DNA of 34,627 nucleotides from a virus. This document shows positions 1 to 6,211 of this stretch, piece by piece. Position 1 is the stretch's first letter, and each line of letters starts with the position of its first letter. Position numbers and translations under genes: made by a program. The DNA is taken from the IMG/VR virus record IMGVR_UViG_3300032294_001716, positions 1 to 34,627 of that record; one strand, given 5' to 3'. The notes beneath the pieces were generated by a model. That model was not told the DNA's origin. It did not search any database and saw only the letters and a program-made list of their open reading frames with translations.

Positions 1-35
1 ATTCAGAAGCCCGTAGAGCTAGTAAAAAAAAATAA
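1..35 (+). CDS. 3' tail of a basic protein gene cut by the window start
   Basis: One frame, ending in TAA at 33-35, reads SEARRASKKK. This resembles the lysine/arginine-rich C-terminus of a small phage basic protein, like others nearby. A second frame ends earlier at TAG 14-16, and that one would continue the partial gene at the right edge if the two ends are joined directly. I cannot tell which frame is real. No function can be assigned. Confidence 0.35.
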   Translation, partial: SEARRASKKK

Positions 36-70
36 AGTGTAATAACTTATTTAAAAGAGTTCGAAACGTG

Positions 71-94
71 TACACTATGGGTACCGATAGTGTA
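71..94. promoter_or_regulatory. Near-perfect 24-bp palindrome (operator or hairpin)
   Basis: TACACTAT at 71-78 and ATAGTGTA at 87-94 are exact reverse complements. They flank G-GGTACC-G, so 11 of the 12 symmetric pairs match and only 79/86 (G/G) fail. It lies in the gene-free stretch 36-187 upstream of the gene at 188. It could be a dimeric repressor or activator site, or a transcribed hairpin. There is no T tract after it, so it is not an ordinary terminator. Confidence 0.6.
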
Positions 95-104
95 TGTGTT
101 ACGC

Positions 105-186
105 AAACCTCTAGTATTGTTAAAAGACTGTAATAATAAGTTAGATATAGTAAATTAAAGACAGTTTTTTTAAATGCTAGAGGTTT
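105..186 (+). promoter_or_regulatory. Long-range inverted repeat overlapping a ribosome binding site
   Basis: The 10-mer at 105-114 (AAACCTCTAG) is the exact reverse complement of 177-186 (CTAGAGGTTT). The right arm contains the AGAGG Shine-Dalgarno sequence of the ATG at 188. In RNA the pairing would mask that site. The 62-nt loop is long and one 10-mer match could be chance, so control of translation is only a hypothesis. Confidence 0.35.
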
Positions 187-187
187 T

Positions 188-679
188 ATGTTTTTATTGC
201 GTATTTTAAAAGCAGCTTTGGTAGTTCATTTATTGCAGTCACAAGAAGTTCGCGTAGACATTAATGACCTAATGCAAAAGCAAATAGCTTACGCACAACA
301 GCACCCTGAGTTTTACAAAAGCTTACCAGCCCCCGACCTGTTTCAAAAAAGCTGTTCACCATTACCACCTATAGCTAAAAAACAAATTGTATCTAAAGCC
401 ATTGCAGCGTTTAAACAAAGTAGCCCAGCACATGACCCAGCAGTAGCTCAGATAGAACAACAAATAAGCTCTGATGTTGTTGAGCCCGGCATGTCTACGC
501 TTGTGCTCAATGCCATGACAAATGCTTTAGAACAGCTACAACGGCAAAACTCACAGAAAGAAGAACAGCTGCAAGAAGCCGTACCTAAAACTAAGGCTTA
601 TGCTGGTAGTGCAACCACTGCAGTACTTGGCATTGTTTGTACGTTATTAGTTCGTTATCTTGATAAATCTAATTGTTAA
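188..679 (+). CDS. Hypothetical protein with hydrophobic ends, 163 aa
   Basis: Not recognised as a family. The first 18 residues are hydrophobic (FLLRILKAALVVHLL) and could be a signal anchor. The middle (about 20-135) is soluble, rich in Gln and Ala, with coiled-coil-like stretches near 110-130. A second hydrophobic segment lies at about 139-158 (AGSATTAVLGIVCTLLVRYL). A protein with two possible membrane segments in a phage lacking a visible lysis cassette is a holin or membrane-factor candidate, but nothing here proves it. Start supported by AGAGG four bases upstream. It is followed after 9 bp by the DUF6321-like gene and begins the operon leading to the scaffold gene. Confidence 0.7.
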   Translation: MFLLRILKAALVVHLLQSQEVRVDINDLMQKQIAYAQQHPEFYKSLPAPDLFQKSCSPLPPIAKKQIVSKAIAAFKQSSPAHDPAVAQIEQQISSDVVEPGMSTLVLNAMTNALEQLQRQNSQKEEQLQEAVPKTKAYAGSATTAVLGIVCTLLVRYLDKSNC

Positions 680-688
680 GGAGATGGT

Positions 689-955
689 ATGAAAAAGTTA
701 AAAAAATCACCAGCTTGGCAAAGAGCTGAAGGTAAAAATAAAAAAGGTGGGTTGAATGAAAAAGGTCGTAAATCGTATGAAGCTCAAAATCCTGGTTCTG
801 ACTTAAAAGCTCCGAGCAAAAAACCAGGCAACAAGCGTCGTAAATCATTTTGCGCGCGGATGAAAGGTATGAAACGTAAACTTACATCTGCTAAAACTGC
901 TAATGATCCAAACTCAAGAATAAATAAATCACTTAGAGCCTGGGCATGTCACTGA
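689..955 (+). CDS. Small basic phage protein, DUF6321-like
   Basis: The 88-residue product is very rich in Lys and Arg. It matches from memory the pattern of the DUF6321 family, common in environmental phages: an N-terminal KKSPAWQR segment, GGLNEKGRKSYEAQNPGS near residues 27-44, and RRKSFCARMKGMKRKLTSAK followed by DPNSRINKSLR in the C-terminal half. No activity is known to me; the charge suggests nucleic-acid binding or packaging with DNA. Start supported by AAGGAGATGGT directly upstream. It is followed after 7 bp by another basic family, the DUF5872-like gene. The two often occur near phage structural genes. Family membership is from recall, not a search. Confidence 0.85.
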   Translation: MKKLKKSPAWQRAEGKNKKGGLNEKGRKSYEAQNPGSDLKAPSKKPGNKRRKSFCARMKGMKRKLTSAKTANDPNSRINKSLRAWACH

Positions 956-962
956 GGAAATT

Positions 963-1361
963 ATGGCTAACTATACAAATCCAACGCTGCGTGAGTCTAT
1001 TAAAAAACGTGTTATGGCAGGTACAAAAGGCGGTAAGGCAGGTCAATGGTCAGCGCGCAAAGCGCAGCTCGTGGCTATGGAATACAAGAAGGCTGGAGGC
1101 GGCTATACTGGCAGTAAAACCAAAAAACAAAAGTCATTGTCAAAATGGACAAAAGAAAAATGGTCAACAAAATCGGGTAAACCAAGCACGCAAGGGCCAA
1201 GGGCCACGGGTGAAAGATATTTACCAAAAGCCGCTATAAAATCATTGACTCCTCAAGAATATGCTGCTACAACAAGAGCTAAAAGAGAAGGCACAAAACA
1301 AGGCAAACAGTTTGTGCGTCAACCTAAAGCTATTGCCAAAAAAACAGCAAAAAAGAGGTAG
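963..1361 (+). CDS. Small basic protein, DUF5872-like
   Basis: The 132-residue product contains the hallmarks I associate with DUF5872, found in phages and some large eukaryotic DNA viruses: LRESIKKRVMAGTKGGKAGQ near residues 9-28, WSARKAQLVAMEYKKAGGGY at 29-48, then QKSLSKWTKEKW, a GKPSTQGPRATGERYLPK segment, and a lysine-rich tail ending IAKKTAKKR. Function is unknown; it is strongly basic and probably contacts DNA or RNA. Start supported by GAGG six bases upstream. The stop codon and the next ATG (1363) are nearly fused, so translation is probably coupled to the CHC2 gene. Confidence 0.88.
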   Translation: MANYTNPTLRESIKKRVMAGTKGGKAGQWSARKAQLVAMEYKKAGGGYTGSKTKKQKSLSKWTKEKWSTKSGKPSTQGPRATGERYLPKAAIKSLTPQEYAATTRAKREGTKQGKQFVRQPKAIAKKTAKKR

Positions 1362-1362
1362 A

Positions 1363-1701
1363 ATGGTCAACAACGATGTTTTTAGTTTTATAAAAAAAAA
1401 TGTTCCCATAAAAGAAGTTGTAGAACAACATTTTAAATTAGAAAAAGACGAAGCATTTTTTTATTATGGGTATTGTCCTTTTCATAAAGGTAAACAAAAA
1501 AACGAACCCAAAGAATTTTGTGTCAACGTAACTAAAAAATGCTATTACTGTTTTGTATGCAATGATACAGGCGATGTTATTTCATTTACATCAAAAATGT
1601 TAGAAATAACACCAAACGAAGCTGCAGAAATTTTGTTAAAAGATTACAGCTTGAATTACAAAAAACCCAAAAAAACTATTTTGCGAGTGAGAAATGCATA
1701 A
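1363..1701 (+). CDS. Stand-alone CHC2-type zinc-finger protein (DnaG N-terminal domain only)
   Basis: The 112-residue product looks like the zinc-binding domain of DnaG-type primases: a short helical lead-in (VFSFIKKNVPIKEVVEQHFKL), then YGYCPFH with putative ligands Cys38 and His41, and YYCFVC with Cys63 and Cys66, followed by GDVISFTSKM, as in bacterial primases. There is no TOPRIM catalytic domain and none downstream, so it cannot prime alone. It may recruit host primase or act as a DNA-recognition module. The frame is open further upstream (to 1261), but that part overlaps the DUF5872-like gene, and AGAGG just before ATG 1363 decides the start. It overlaps the next gene by 8 bp. It sits in the virion operon, not with the replication genes. 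Confidence 0.85.
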   Translation: MVNNDVFSFIKKNVPIKEVVEQHFKLEKDEAFFYYGYCPFHKGKQKNEPKEFCVNVTKKCYYCFVCNDTGDVISFTSKMLEITPNEAAEILLKDYSLNYKKPKKTILRVRNA

Positions 1702-2218
1702 AAAAACTTATGGGCAAGAATTATTAGATCATCGTAAAAAGAATCTTGAGGTTGAAGATGATGTTATTGAATACCGCCGCGTTATAGAAAAAGACATTGC
1801 AAAACAGCTACATGAAACAGCCTTAAATGCTAAAGCACAACCACTATATAGAAATAAAGATTTCTATGTAGTCATGATGACCAGATTAGAAAAAATAGGC
1901 AGCGTGCCGCGTACATTTATTTTTGCAAGGCGTTCATGCCCAACACCTGTTTATAATCAATCTGTGTGGAAATTTATGCATATGACTGATACATTAGAGT
2001 ATCTGTGGAGCATTCCTGATCAAATATTGTATTGGCATATATTTAACAACCAAGCACAATATATAAACGACAAAGAATGTGCCACGCTAGCAAAATTTGT
2101 TATTTTAATGGAATCAGGCGAATTGCTCACATGGGTTAAAAAAGAAAATGGTGAGTTGAAAGACGCTGTTATCAAATTACAAAAAGAGAGTGAAGTATGT
2201 ACAACGAAGAAAATTTAG
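1694..2218 (+). CDS. Conserved-looking phage hypothetical protein, 174 aa
   Basis: Not recognised by name. The product has a charged N-terminus, a central region with PRTFIFARRSCPTPVYNQSVW (about 71-91) and DTLEYLWSIPDQILYWHIFNN (about 98-118), and a coiled-coil-like C-terminus. No membrane segment or catalytic motif is evident. Genes of this size just before the scaffold are often virion or assembly factors. It overlaps the CHC2 gene by 8 bp and the scaffold gene by 22 bp, so the three are probably translated together. Confidence 0.75.
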   Translation: MHKKTYGQELLDHRKKNLEVEDDVIEYRRVIEKDIAKQLHETALNAKAQPLYRNKDFYVVMMTRLEKIGSVPRTFIFARRSCPTPVYNQSVWKFMHMTDTLEYLWSIPDQILYWHIFNNQAQYINDKECATLAKFVILMESGELLTWVKKENGELKDAVIKLQKESEVCTTKKI

Positions 2219-2928
2219 AGCAATTTATTGAGCAACCAACAGCTCCAGTGGTTGAAGAGCAACAACAAGAGGTTGAAGAAAGAATTGAGTCTAATAAAGA
2301 ATATAACATGCGTATGATGCGTGAACGCCTTGAAGCAGCAGAGCGCCGCAGTATAGAGCTTGAACGCATGATTCAACAAAACATGAATCAAAATCAACCA
2401 TCGCAAAAGATTGAGTTGATTGATGAAGATGACGGTATAGATTTAGATGATGATTCATTTGCAGAAGGCAAGCATCTAAAAAAAACTGTTAAAAGCGTTA
2501 ATGCAAAAATAAATGAGCTTAAAAAGTTACATCAACAGACTCAGGTACAGCAAATAGAATTGCAACTAAGAAGTGCATACAGTGACTTTGACAAAGTTGT
2601 AAGTGCTGAAAACTTGGAAAAGTTAAAACAAAATAAGCCGTTTTTATACAAATCTATAATAAGTAATCCAGATTTATATGAAAAAGGACAAGCTGCATAC
2701 GATATCATTAAAAATAGTACGTTTTATGCAGATAAAAATAAATACGAAGACGTGGACAAACGCATTGAACAGAACAAAAATAAACCTCGTTCTATTGCTA
2801 ATATTTCTCCACAAACATCAGATACACCTCTTGCTAAAATTGGCGATTATGATCGTCGGATATTAACAGAAGAGCGTAAAGCGGAAATTAGAAGACAAGT
2901 AGAAGAAGCTAAACGTAATAGGCAGTAA
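2197..2928 (+). CDS. Probable capsid scaffolding protein
   Basis: The 243-residue product lies directly before the major capsid gene, the usual place for a scaffold. It is highly charged and predicted to be mostly helical: a Glu/Gln-rich start, a coiled coil at about 30-66, an acidic patch IDEDDGIDLDDDSF near 72-85, a second coiled coil at about 95-130, and a basic C-terminal helix (ILTEERKAEIRRQVEEAKRNRQ). A basic terminal helix that grips the capsid protein is typical of podovirus scaffolds. Sequence families of scaffolds diverge strongly, so the call rests on position and composition. It is followed by a terminator. Confidence 0.75.
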   Translation: MYNEENLEQFIEQPTAPVVEEQQQEVEERIESNKEYNMRMMRERLEAAERRSIELERMIQQNMNQNQPSQKIELIDEDDGIDLDDDSFAEGKHLKKTVKSVNAKINELKKLHQQTQVQQIELQLRSAYSDFDKVVSAENLEKLKQNKPFLYKSIISNPDLYEKGQAAYDIIKNSTFYADKNKYEDVDKRIEQNKNKPRSIANISPQTSDTPLAKIGDYDRRILTEERKAEIRRQVEEAKRNRQ

Positions 2929-2965
2929 TTATTAATATTGTTTGGTTATAAATTCCTATTACGTG

Positions 2966-2999
2966 AAATAGCCTTGTTTATTGCAAGGCTATTTTTTTT
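2966..2999 (+). terminator. Intrinsic terminator after the scaffold gene
   Basis: An 11-bp perfect stem (2966-2976 with 2984-2994) and 7-nt loop are followed by a run of T to 2999. It separates the scaffold transcript from the capsid transcript, which starts with its own structured leader. Confidence 0.85.
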
Positions 3000-3013
3000 G
3001 TGTTAAAACAAAT

Positions 3014-3094
3014 TTGACGTATTAGACCTCGTCAGTCTCCTATCTTAGGCGTATTGATTCTCGCCAAATCCTTTGTCGTAGTGAGTCTCGGCAG
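3014..3094 (+). repeat. Three tandem hairpin repeats in the capsid gene leader
   Basis: Three degenerate 18-bp repeats start at 3018, 3050 and 3077. Each forms the same hairpin, a 4-bp core stem with a 10-nt loop: GACG/CGTC (3016-3019 with 3030-3033), GGCG/CGCC (3048-3051 with 3062-3065) and GTCG/CGGC (3075-3078 with 3089-3092). The second stem pair changes A-T, G-C, T.G, so pairing is kept while sequence changes. Hairpins 1 and 3 extend by two more pairs (TT with AG). Loops are TATTAGACCT, TATTGATTCT and TAGTGAGTCT. The block is GC-richer than its surroundings and lies between a terminator and the capsid start at 3136. Role unknown: RNA stabiliser, protein-binding array or RNA antiterminator. 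Confidence 0.7.
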
Positions 3095-3135
3095 CTCAAA
3101 GTTTTAAAAGTTAATTTTTTGCACAGGATAATAGT

Positions 3136-4083
3136 ATGATCACTACTCCTACAACGCTACCTGCGCCAGTGCAACAAACTTTTGATGACGTATTACTATC
3201 AGTCAGAACCCCTAATTTAATTATGAAATTAGGTGCGTTATCAAAACGTTTACCTGCAAAAGGCGGCCGTACATTACGTATGGCAAGATACGATAGATTA
3301 CCAACAGCTCCAGTTCCTCTCGGGCCTTCCGGTGCTACACCACCTGCTACCCCATTAAACAGGGTGGATATTGATGCTACCATGTCCTTCTATGGTCAGT
3401 ATGTAGCGATCAACCAGCAGGTTACCCTCCAAAACCAAGACCCTGTTCTAAATGAAACAGCTGAGCTACTTGGTTTGTCATTACGTATGACAGAAGATCA
3501 GCTTACACGTGATATGTTAGCTTCAACAGCTGGCTTTATTAACTGTACAGGTGGTACAAACGGCGACTTGCCAACCAACCTAAGTTTAAGTGACATTGAT
3601 AATGTGACACAAGCATTATTAAGTAACGATGCTTGGATGATTTTAGACAACGTTCAAGGTGAAGATCGTTTTGGAACAGGCCCAGTGAGAGACTCTTACT
3701 TGGCTCTAGGACACACAGATTTAGCAAAAGATCTTAACAATATCAACGGATTTATTTCTAAATGGAATTATCCAAACCAAAACTCAACACTAAGAAGTGA
3801 GTGGGGTACAGTTAATAACGTTAGATTTATGCTATCAAGCGTAGGTTCTAAAGTTCCAAATGCGTCAGCATTAGGTAACACTGTATACAATACGTTTATT
3901 CAAGGTATGGAAGCATTGGCTTGTGTTGAGCAAGATAACTTCTCAGCTAGGTTCTTATATAGACCGCCAGTGTTCTCAGATCCACTTTTCCAAAACGTAA
4001 CTATTGGTTATGTGTTTGCTGAAGTACCTCGAATCTTAAACGATTTGTGGATCTATAACTTACGTTCAACATTAAGTTCATAA
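3136..4083 (+). CDS. Major capsid protein, N4-gp56 family
   Basis: The 315-residue product has the layout of the N4-gp56 major capsid family (HK97-like fold): helical start, LIMKLGALSKRLPAKGGRTL then MARYDRLPTAPVPL near residues 30-62, a beta segment with ATMSFYGQYVAINQQV near 81-96, ETAELLGLSLRMTEDQLTRDML around 107-128, and a long C-terminal domain ending RILNDLWIYNLRSTLSS. It forms the capsid shell. Start chosen from AGGA about eight bases upstream. It has its own long leader (2999-3135) with three hairpins and is followed after 10 bp by a virion protein gene with a GGAG ribosome site. Confidence 0.93.
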   Translation: MITTPTTLPAPVQQTFDDVLLSVRTPNLIMKLGALSKRLPAKGGRTLRMARYDRLPTAPVPLGPSGATPPATPLNRVDIDATMSFYGQYVAINQQVTLQNQDPVLNETAELLGLSLRMTEDQLTRDMLASTAGFINCTGGTNGDLPTNLSLSDIDNVTQALLSNDAWMILDNVQGEDRFGTGPVRDSYLALGHTDLAKDLNNINGFISKWNYPNQNSTLRSEWGTVNNVRFMLSSVGSKVPNASALGNTVYNTFIQGMEALACVEQDNFSARFLYRPPVFSDPLFQNVTIGYVFAEVPRILNDLWIYNLRSTLSS

Positions 4084-4093
4084 GGAGATTATA

Positions 4094-5101
4094 ATGAGCG
4101 TAGTTTTTTCAGGCACAAACCAAGGTAAATTTACATCTACTGGTGCTAGCACGATTTTAAATATTCGCAGTGATGTTGATTGGATTAATGTTTATAACTA
4201 CACAGCTGCAACACAAGCTGCTGCTGACTTGGGTTTCCAATATTATTTCCAAAGAGGTATGGCACAAGGTACTGGTATTATTTATACCAAACTTGGTGCA
4301 GTCGCTAACGATCCACTAACTGTTGGTGTTTTAGCAGCTCCAGATGGTTTTTATTTGATTGATACATCAATAAACGTACCAGGTGCTTCTGTTGCATTAA
4401 CATCTGTAAGTGCTGGTGCTACTCCAGTAGTGGCTACTGGTAATACAGCTGGTTTAGCTGATGGCGACATTGTACGTCTATACAACGTTACAGGTGGTTT
4501 ACAGCTTAACGGTTTAGATTTTACAATTGATACTATTATAGCTAATACTTCATTTGAATTAGCTTACATGGTGCAAATTGTTGCAGCCGGTGCAGGTACA
4601 TTCCGTAAGATTCCTTACAACCCAATTTACTATCCAAGAGCGCGTTATATTTCAAGCATAACACAAGCTGCACAAGCTGTTGTTAAATTGACAGTAACTC
4701 ATGGTTATAAAGTTGGTCAAGCTGTAAGGTTTATTGTTCCTTCAGTTGCTGGTTCTGCTGTATCATACGGTATGACAGAAATGAACAACCTACAAGGTAC
4801 AATTCTTGCAATAAATACAGTAAACAACACAATTACTGTTGATATTGATTCAAGCGGATTTACTGCTTTTGCATTCCCAACAACTGCATTAGCTGCTTCA
4901 GGGTTTACTCCTGCGCAGGTAGTTCCTATCGGTCAAAATACTGCTGAGTCTCTTGATGCAGGCGTGGATATTTTATCTGACGCTACAGTCAACGAAGCTA
5001 TCATCGGTATTAAACTAATCGGTGGTGCAAACAAACCAGGTGGTGATGCTAATGATGTAATTTACTGGGTAGCTGGTAAATCATTCAGTGTTAGCAACTA
5101 A
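4094..5101 (+). CDS. Virion protein with two FCCH-like beta modules (decoration candidate)
   Basis: The 335-residue product is Ala/Gly/Thr-rich and predicted all-beta. Two segments resemble the module often annotated in phages as ubiquitin-activating E1 FCCH-like: residues about 118-170 (GDIVRLYNVTGG then LNGLDFTIDTI) and about 182-300 (VGQAVRFIVPS, YGMTEMNNLQGTI, VDIDSSGFTAF, then TPAQVVPIG). The second segment aligns with the whole protein at 5639, ending in the same ILS-E/D-AT motif. Location directly after the capsid gene suggests a capsid decoration or head-fibre protein. Function is inferred from position; no enzymatic motif is present. Confidence 0.85.
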   Translation: MSVVFSGTNQGKFTSTGASTILNIRSDVDWINVYNYTAATQAAADLGFQYYFQRGMAQGTGIIYTKLGAVANDPLTVGVLAAPDGFYLIDTSINVPGASVALTSVSAGATPVVATGNTAGLADGDIVRLYNVTGGLQLNGLDFTIDTIIANTSFELAYMVQIVAAGAGTFRKIPYNPIYYPRARYISSITQAAQAVVKLTVTHGYKVGQAVRFIVPSVAGSAVSYGMTEMNNLQGTILAINTVNNTITVDIDSSGFTAFAFPTTALAASGFTPAQVVPIGQNTAESLDAGVDILSDATVNEAIIGIKLIGGANKPGGDANDVIYWVAGKSFSVSN

Positions 5102-5109
5102 CATTTGAT

Positions 5110-5133
5110 AGAGAGGGGCAACCCTCTCTTTTT
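5110..5133 (+). terminator. Intrinsic terminator or attenuator with GCAA tetraloop
   Basis: An 8-bp stem AGAGAGGG (5110-5117) / CCCTCTCT (5122-5129) closed by GCAA is followed by TTTT. It lies between two co-directional virion genes, so it likely reduces rather than stops transcription after the abundant capsid genes. The same GCAA design occurs at 34386. Confidence 0.8.
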
Positions 5134-5147
5134 AAAAAGGAGATAAA

Positions 5148-5630
5148 ATGAAAAAACCAGAAATAACAAATGGACAAGCAGAAACACGTAAAATGACTCG
5201 TGAGCAGCTTGAAAAAGAAATTAAAAAAATGCGTGATCGTGACCGTGAATTGGTTACAGGTATTTTTAAAAACTTAGAAAACCCAGCCCAAAACGGAGCT
5301 AAAGGTTCTGTAAGTTTTGGATACAAAGCTTATCCTGGCGACGAGCTAGAATTCTATGAGCTGTGGGATGGTGAAAGATATACAATACCACGTGGAGTAG
5401 CACGCCACCTTAACCAAAACTGTTGGTACAAAGAATACAAACACCTATCAGGTGAAATGGGTGCGCAAGGTATTAGAGGAGCTAACTCAGACGGTCGTTT
5501 AGCTTCTAAAGATGCTGGCATGCAGTTAGCCCGCAAAGTACACAGATATGCTTTTCATTCTCTAGAGTTTATGGATGATGAAGCAGTAGATGTAAGTCAA
5601 AAATCAATCATAGAAGTTACAAAATTATAG
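5148..5630 (+). CDS. Conserved-looking virion-operon protein, 160 aa
   Basis: Function not recognised. Residues 1-45 are highly charged and probably helical (EQLEKEIKKMRDRDRELVTG). The rest is a compact domain with KGSVSFGYKAYPGDELEFYEL near 52-72, YTIPRGVARHLNQNCWYKEY near 78-97 and a C-terminal AFHSLEFMDD segment. Position between capsid-related genes and the adaptor suggests a head or head-completion protein. AAGGAG seven bases upstream supports the start. Confidence 0.8.
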   Translation: MKKPEITNGQAETRKMTREQLEKEIKKMRDRDRELVTGIFKNLENPAQNGAKGSVSFGYKAYPGDELEFYELWDGERYTIPRGVARHLNQNCWYKEYKHLSGEMGAQGIRGANSDGRLASKDAGMQLARKVHRYAFHSLEFMDDEAVDVSQKSIIEVTKL

Positions 5631-5638
5631 GGGTTAAA

Positions 5639-6037
5639 ATGGCTAACTATTATGCTGTTGAGTTTCCTACATTCCAACGTAAGATGATGAATATTTTATC
5701 AATTACCAATGCTAATCCTATGGTAGTAACAACTACTTTAGATGGTGTTGTTGCAGGTGACCATGATTACAATACTGGATTAATTGCCAGATTAAATATT
5801 CCAAGTTATTGTGGAATGCAACAGGCTAATAGACTGCTCCTCCCTATTACTGTTTTAAGCCCTTCTACATTTTCTATGGATGTAGATTCGACTGGTTTCG
5901 ACCCATTCGTTGCGTATGCGCCTAGCCTGGCTCCTCCCTACCCAGTAATCGGTGCTACACCTGCGACGGTCGTACCAGTCGGCGAAGTAAATGATATACT
6001 TTCAGAAGCTACCCAAAATGTGTTGCCTTATGTATAA
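5639..6037 (+). CDS. Small virion protein, paralogue of the 4094 gene's C-terminal module
   Basis: The 132-residue product aligns over most of its length with residues about 182-300 of the preceding beta-rich virion protein: ILSITNANPMVVTT, LIARLNIPSYCGM, STFSMDVDSTGFDPFVAY, TPATVVPVGEVNDILSEATQN. It seems to be one FCCH-like module as a free protein. It probably belongs to the capsid surface or neck. The start has GGGG(T) upstream. It ends at a 16-bp palindrome and then a terminator, so it closes the head-gene transcript. Confidence 0.8.
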   Translation: MANYYAVEFPTFQRKMMNILSITNANPMVVTTTLDGVVAGDHDYNTGLIARLNIPSYCGMQQANRLLLPITVLSPSTFSMDVDSTGFDPFVAYAPSLAPPYPVIGATPATVVPVGEVNDILSEATQNVLPYV

Positions 6038-6089
6038 AATTTAGCTAAATTTATGTGGCTTATCGAGTAAGCATGATTTTAGCAGTCAT
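6037..6089 (+). promoter_or_regulatory. Cluster of three short hairpins after the head genes
   Basis: A perfect 16-bp palindrome AAATTTAGCTAAATTT at 6037-6052 touches the stop codon. GCTTA-TCGAG-TAAGC follows at 6058-6072. ATGA/TCAT with a 9-nt loop lies at 6073-6089. None has a T tract. They could protect the 3' end of the head mRNA or bind a protein. AT-rich short repeats arise easily by chance, so only the palindrome and second hairpin are persuasive. Confidence 0.4.
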
Positions 6090-6114
6090 CACATTTATTC
6101 CTTTATTAACAGAG

Positions 6115-6149
6115 ACCCTAATTAACGATTCTGTTTAATTAGGGTTTTT
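6115..6149 (+). terminator. Intrinsic terminator between head and tail genes
   Basis: An 11-bp perfect stem (6115-6125 with 6135-6145), a 9-nt loop and TTTTT end the head-gene transcript before the adaptor gene. It is the strongest stem in this intergenic stretch. Confidence 0.87.
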
Positions 6150-6170
6150 GCTTTATATCTGGTTACTGTA

Positions 6171-6201
6171 TGATACATTGATATAAATTTTGATTGTATC
6201 A
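6171..6201 (+). promoter_or_regulatory. Inverted repeat at the start of the tail operon
   Basis: TGATACA (6171-6177) and TGTATCA (6195-6201) are exact reverse complements 17 bp apart, just before the AGGAG ribosome site of the adaptor gene. A TATGAT (6169-6174) overlaps the left arm and could be a -10 box with TTGCTT at 6148, though the 15-bp spacer is short. An operator over a promoter is possible; evidence is modest. Confidence 0.35.
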
Positions 6202-6211
6202 AGGAGTAGTA

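Noticed and set aside
56-66. GTTCGAA word resembling a tRNA T-loop
   Set aside because: No acceptor, D or anticodon arms can be drawn around it.
405-680. Gene at 188 as an endolysin
   Set aside because: No catalytic motif of lysozyme, amidase or peptidase; only hydrophobic ends, so at most a holin-like candidate.
946-1239. 97-aa frame overlapping the DUF5872-like gene
   Set aside because: Shadow frame of a gene with clear family pattern; composition is unlike a protein.
3014-3046. TTGACG followed by TATCTT as a promoter for the capsid gene
   Set aside because: The spacer is 21 bp, too long for sigma70, and TTGACG is better explained as part of the first leader hairpin.
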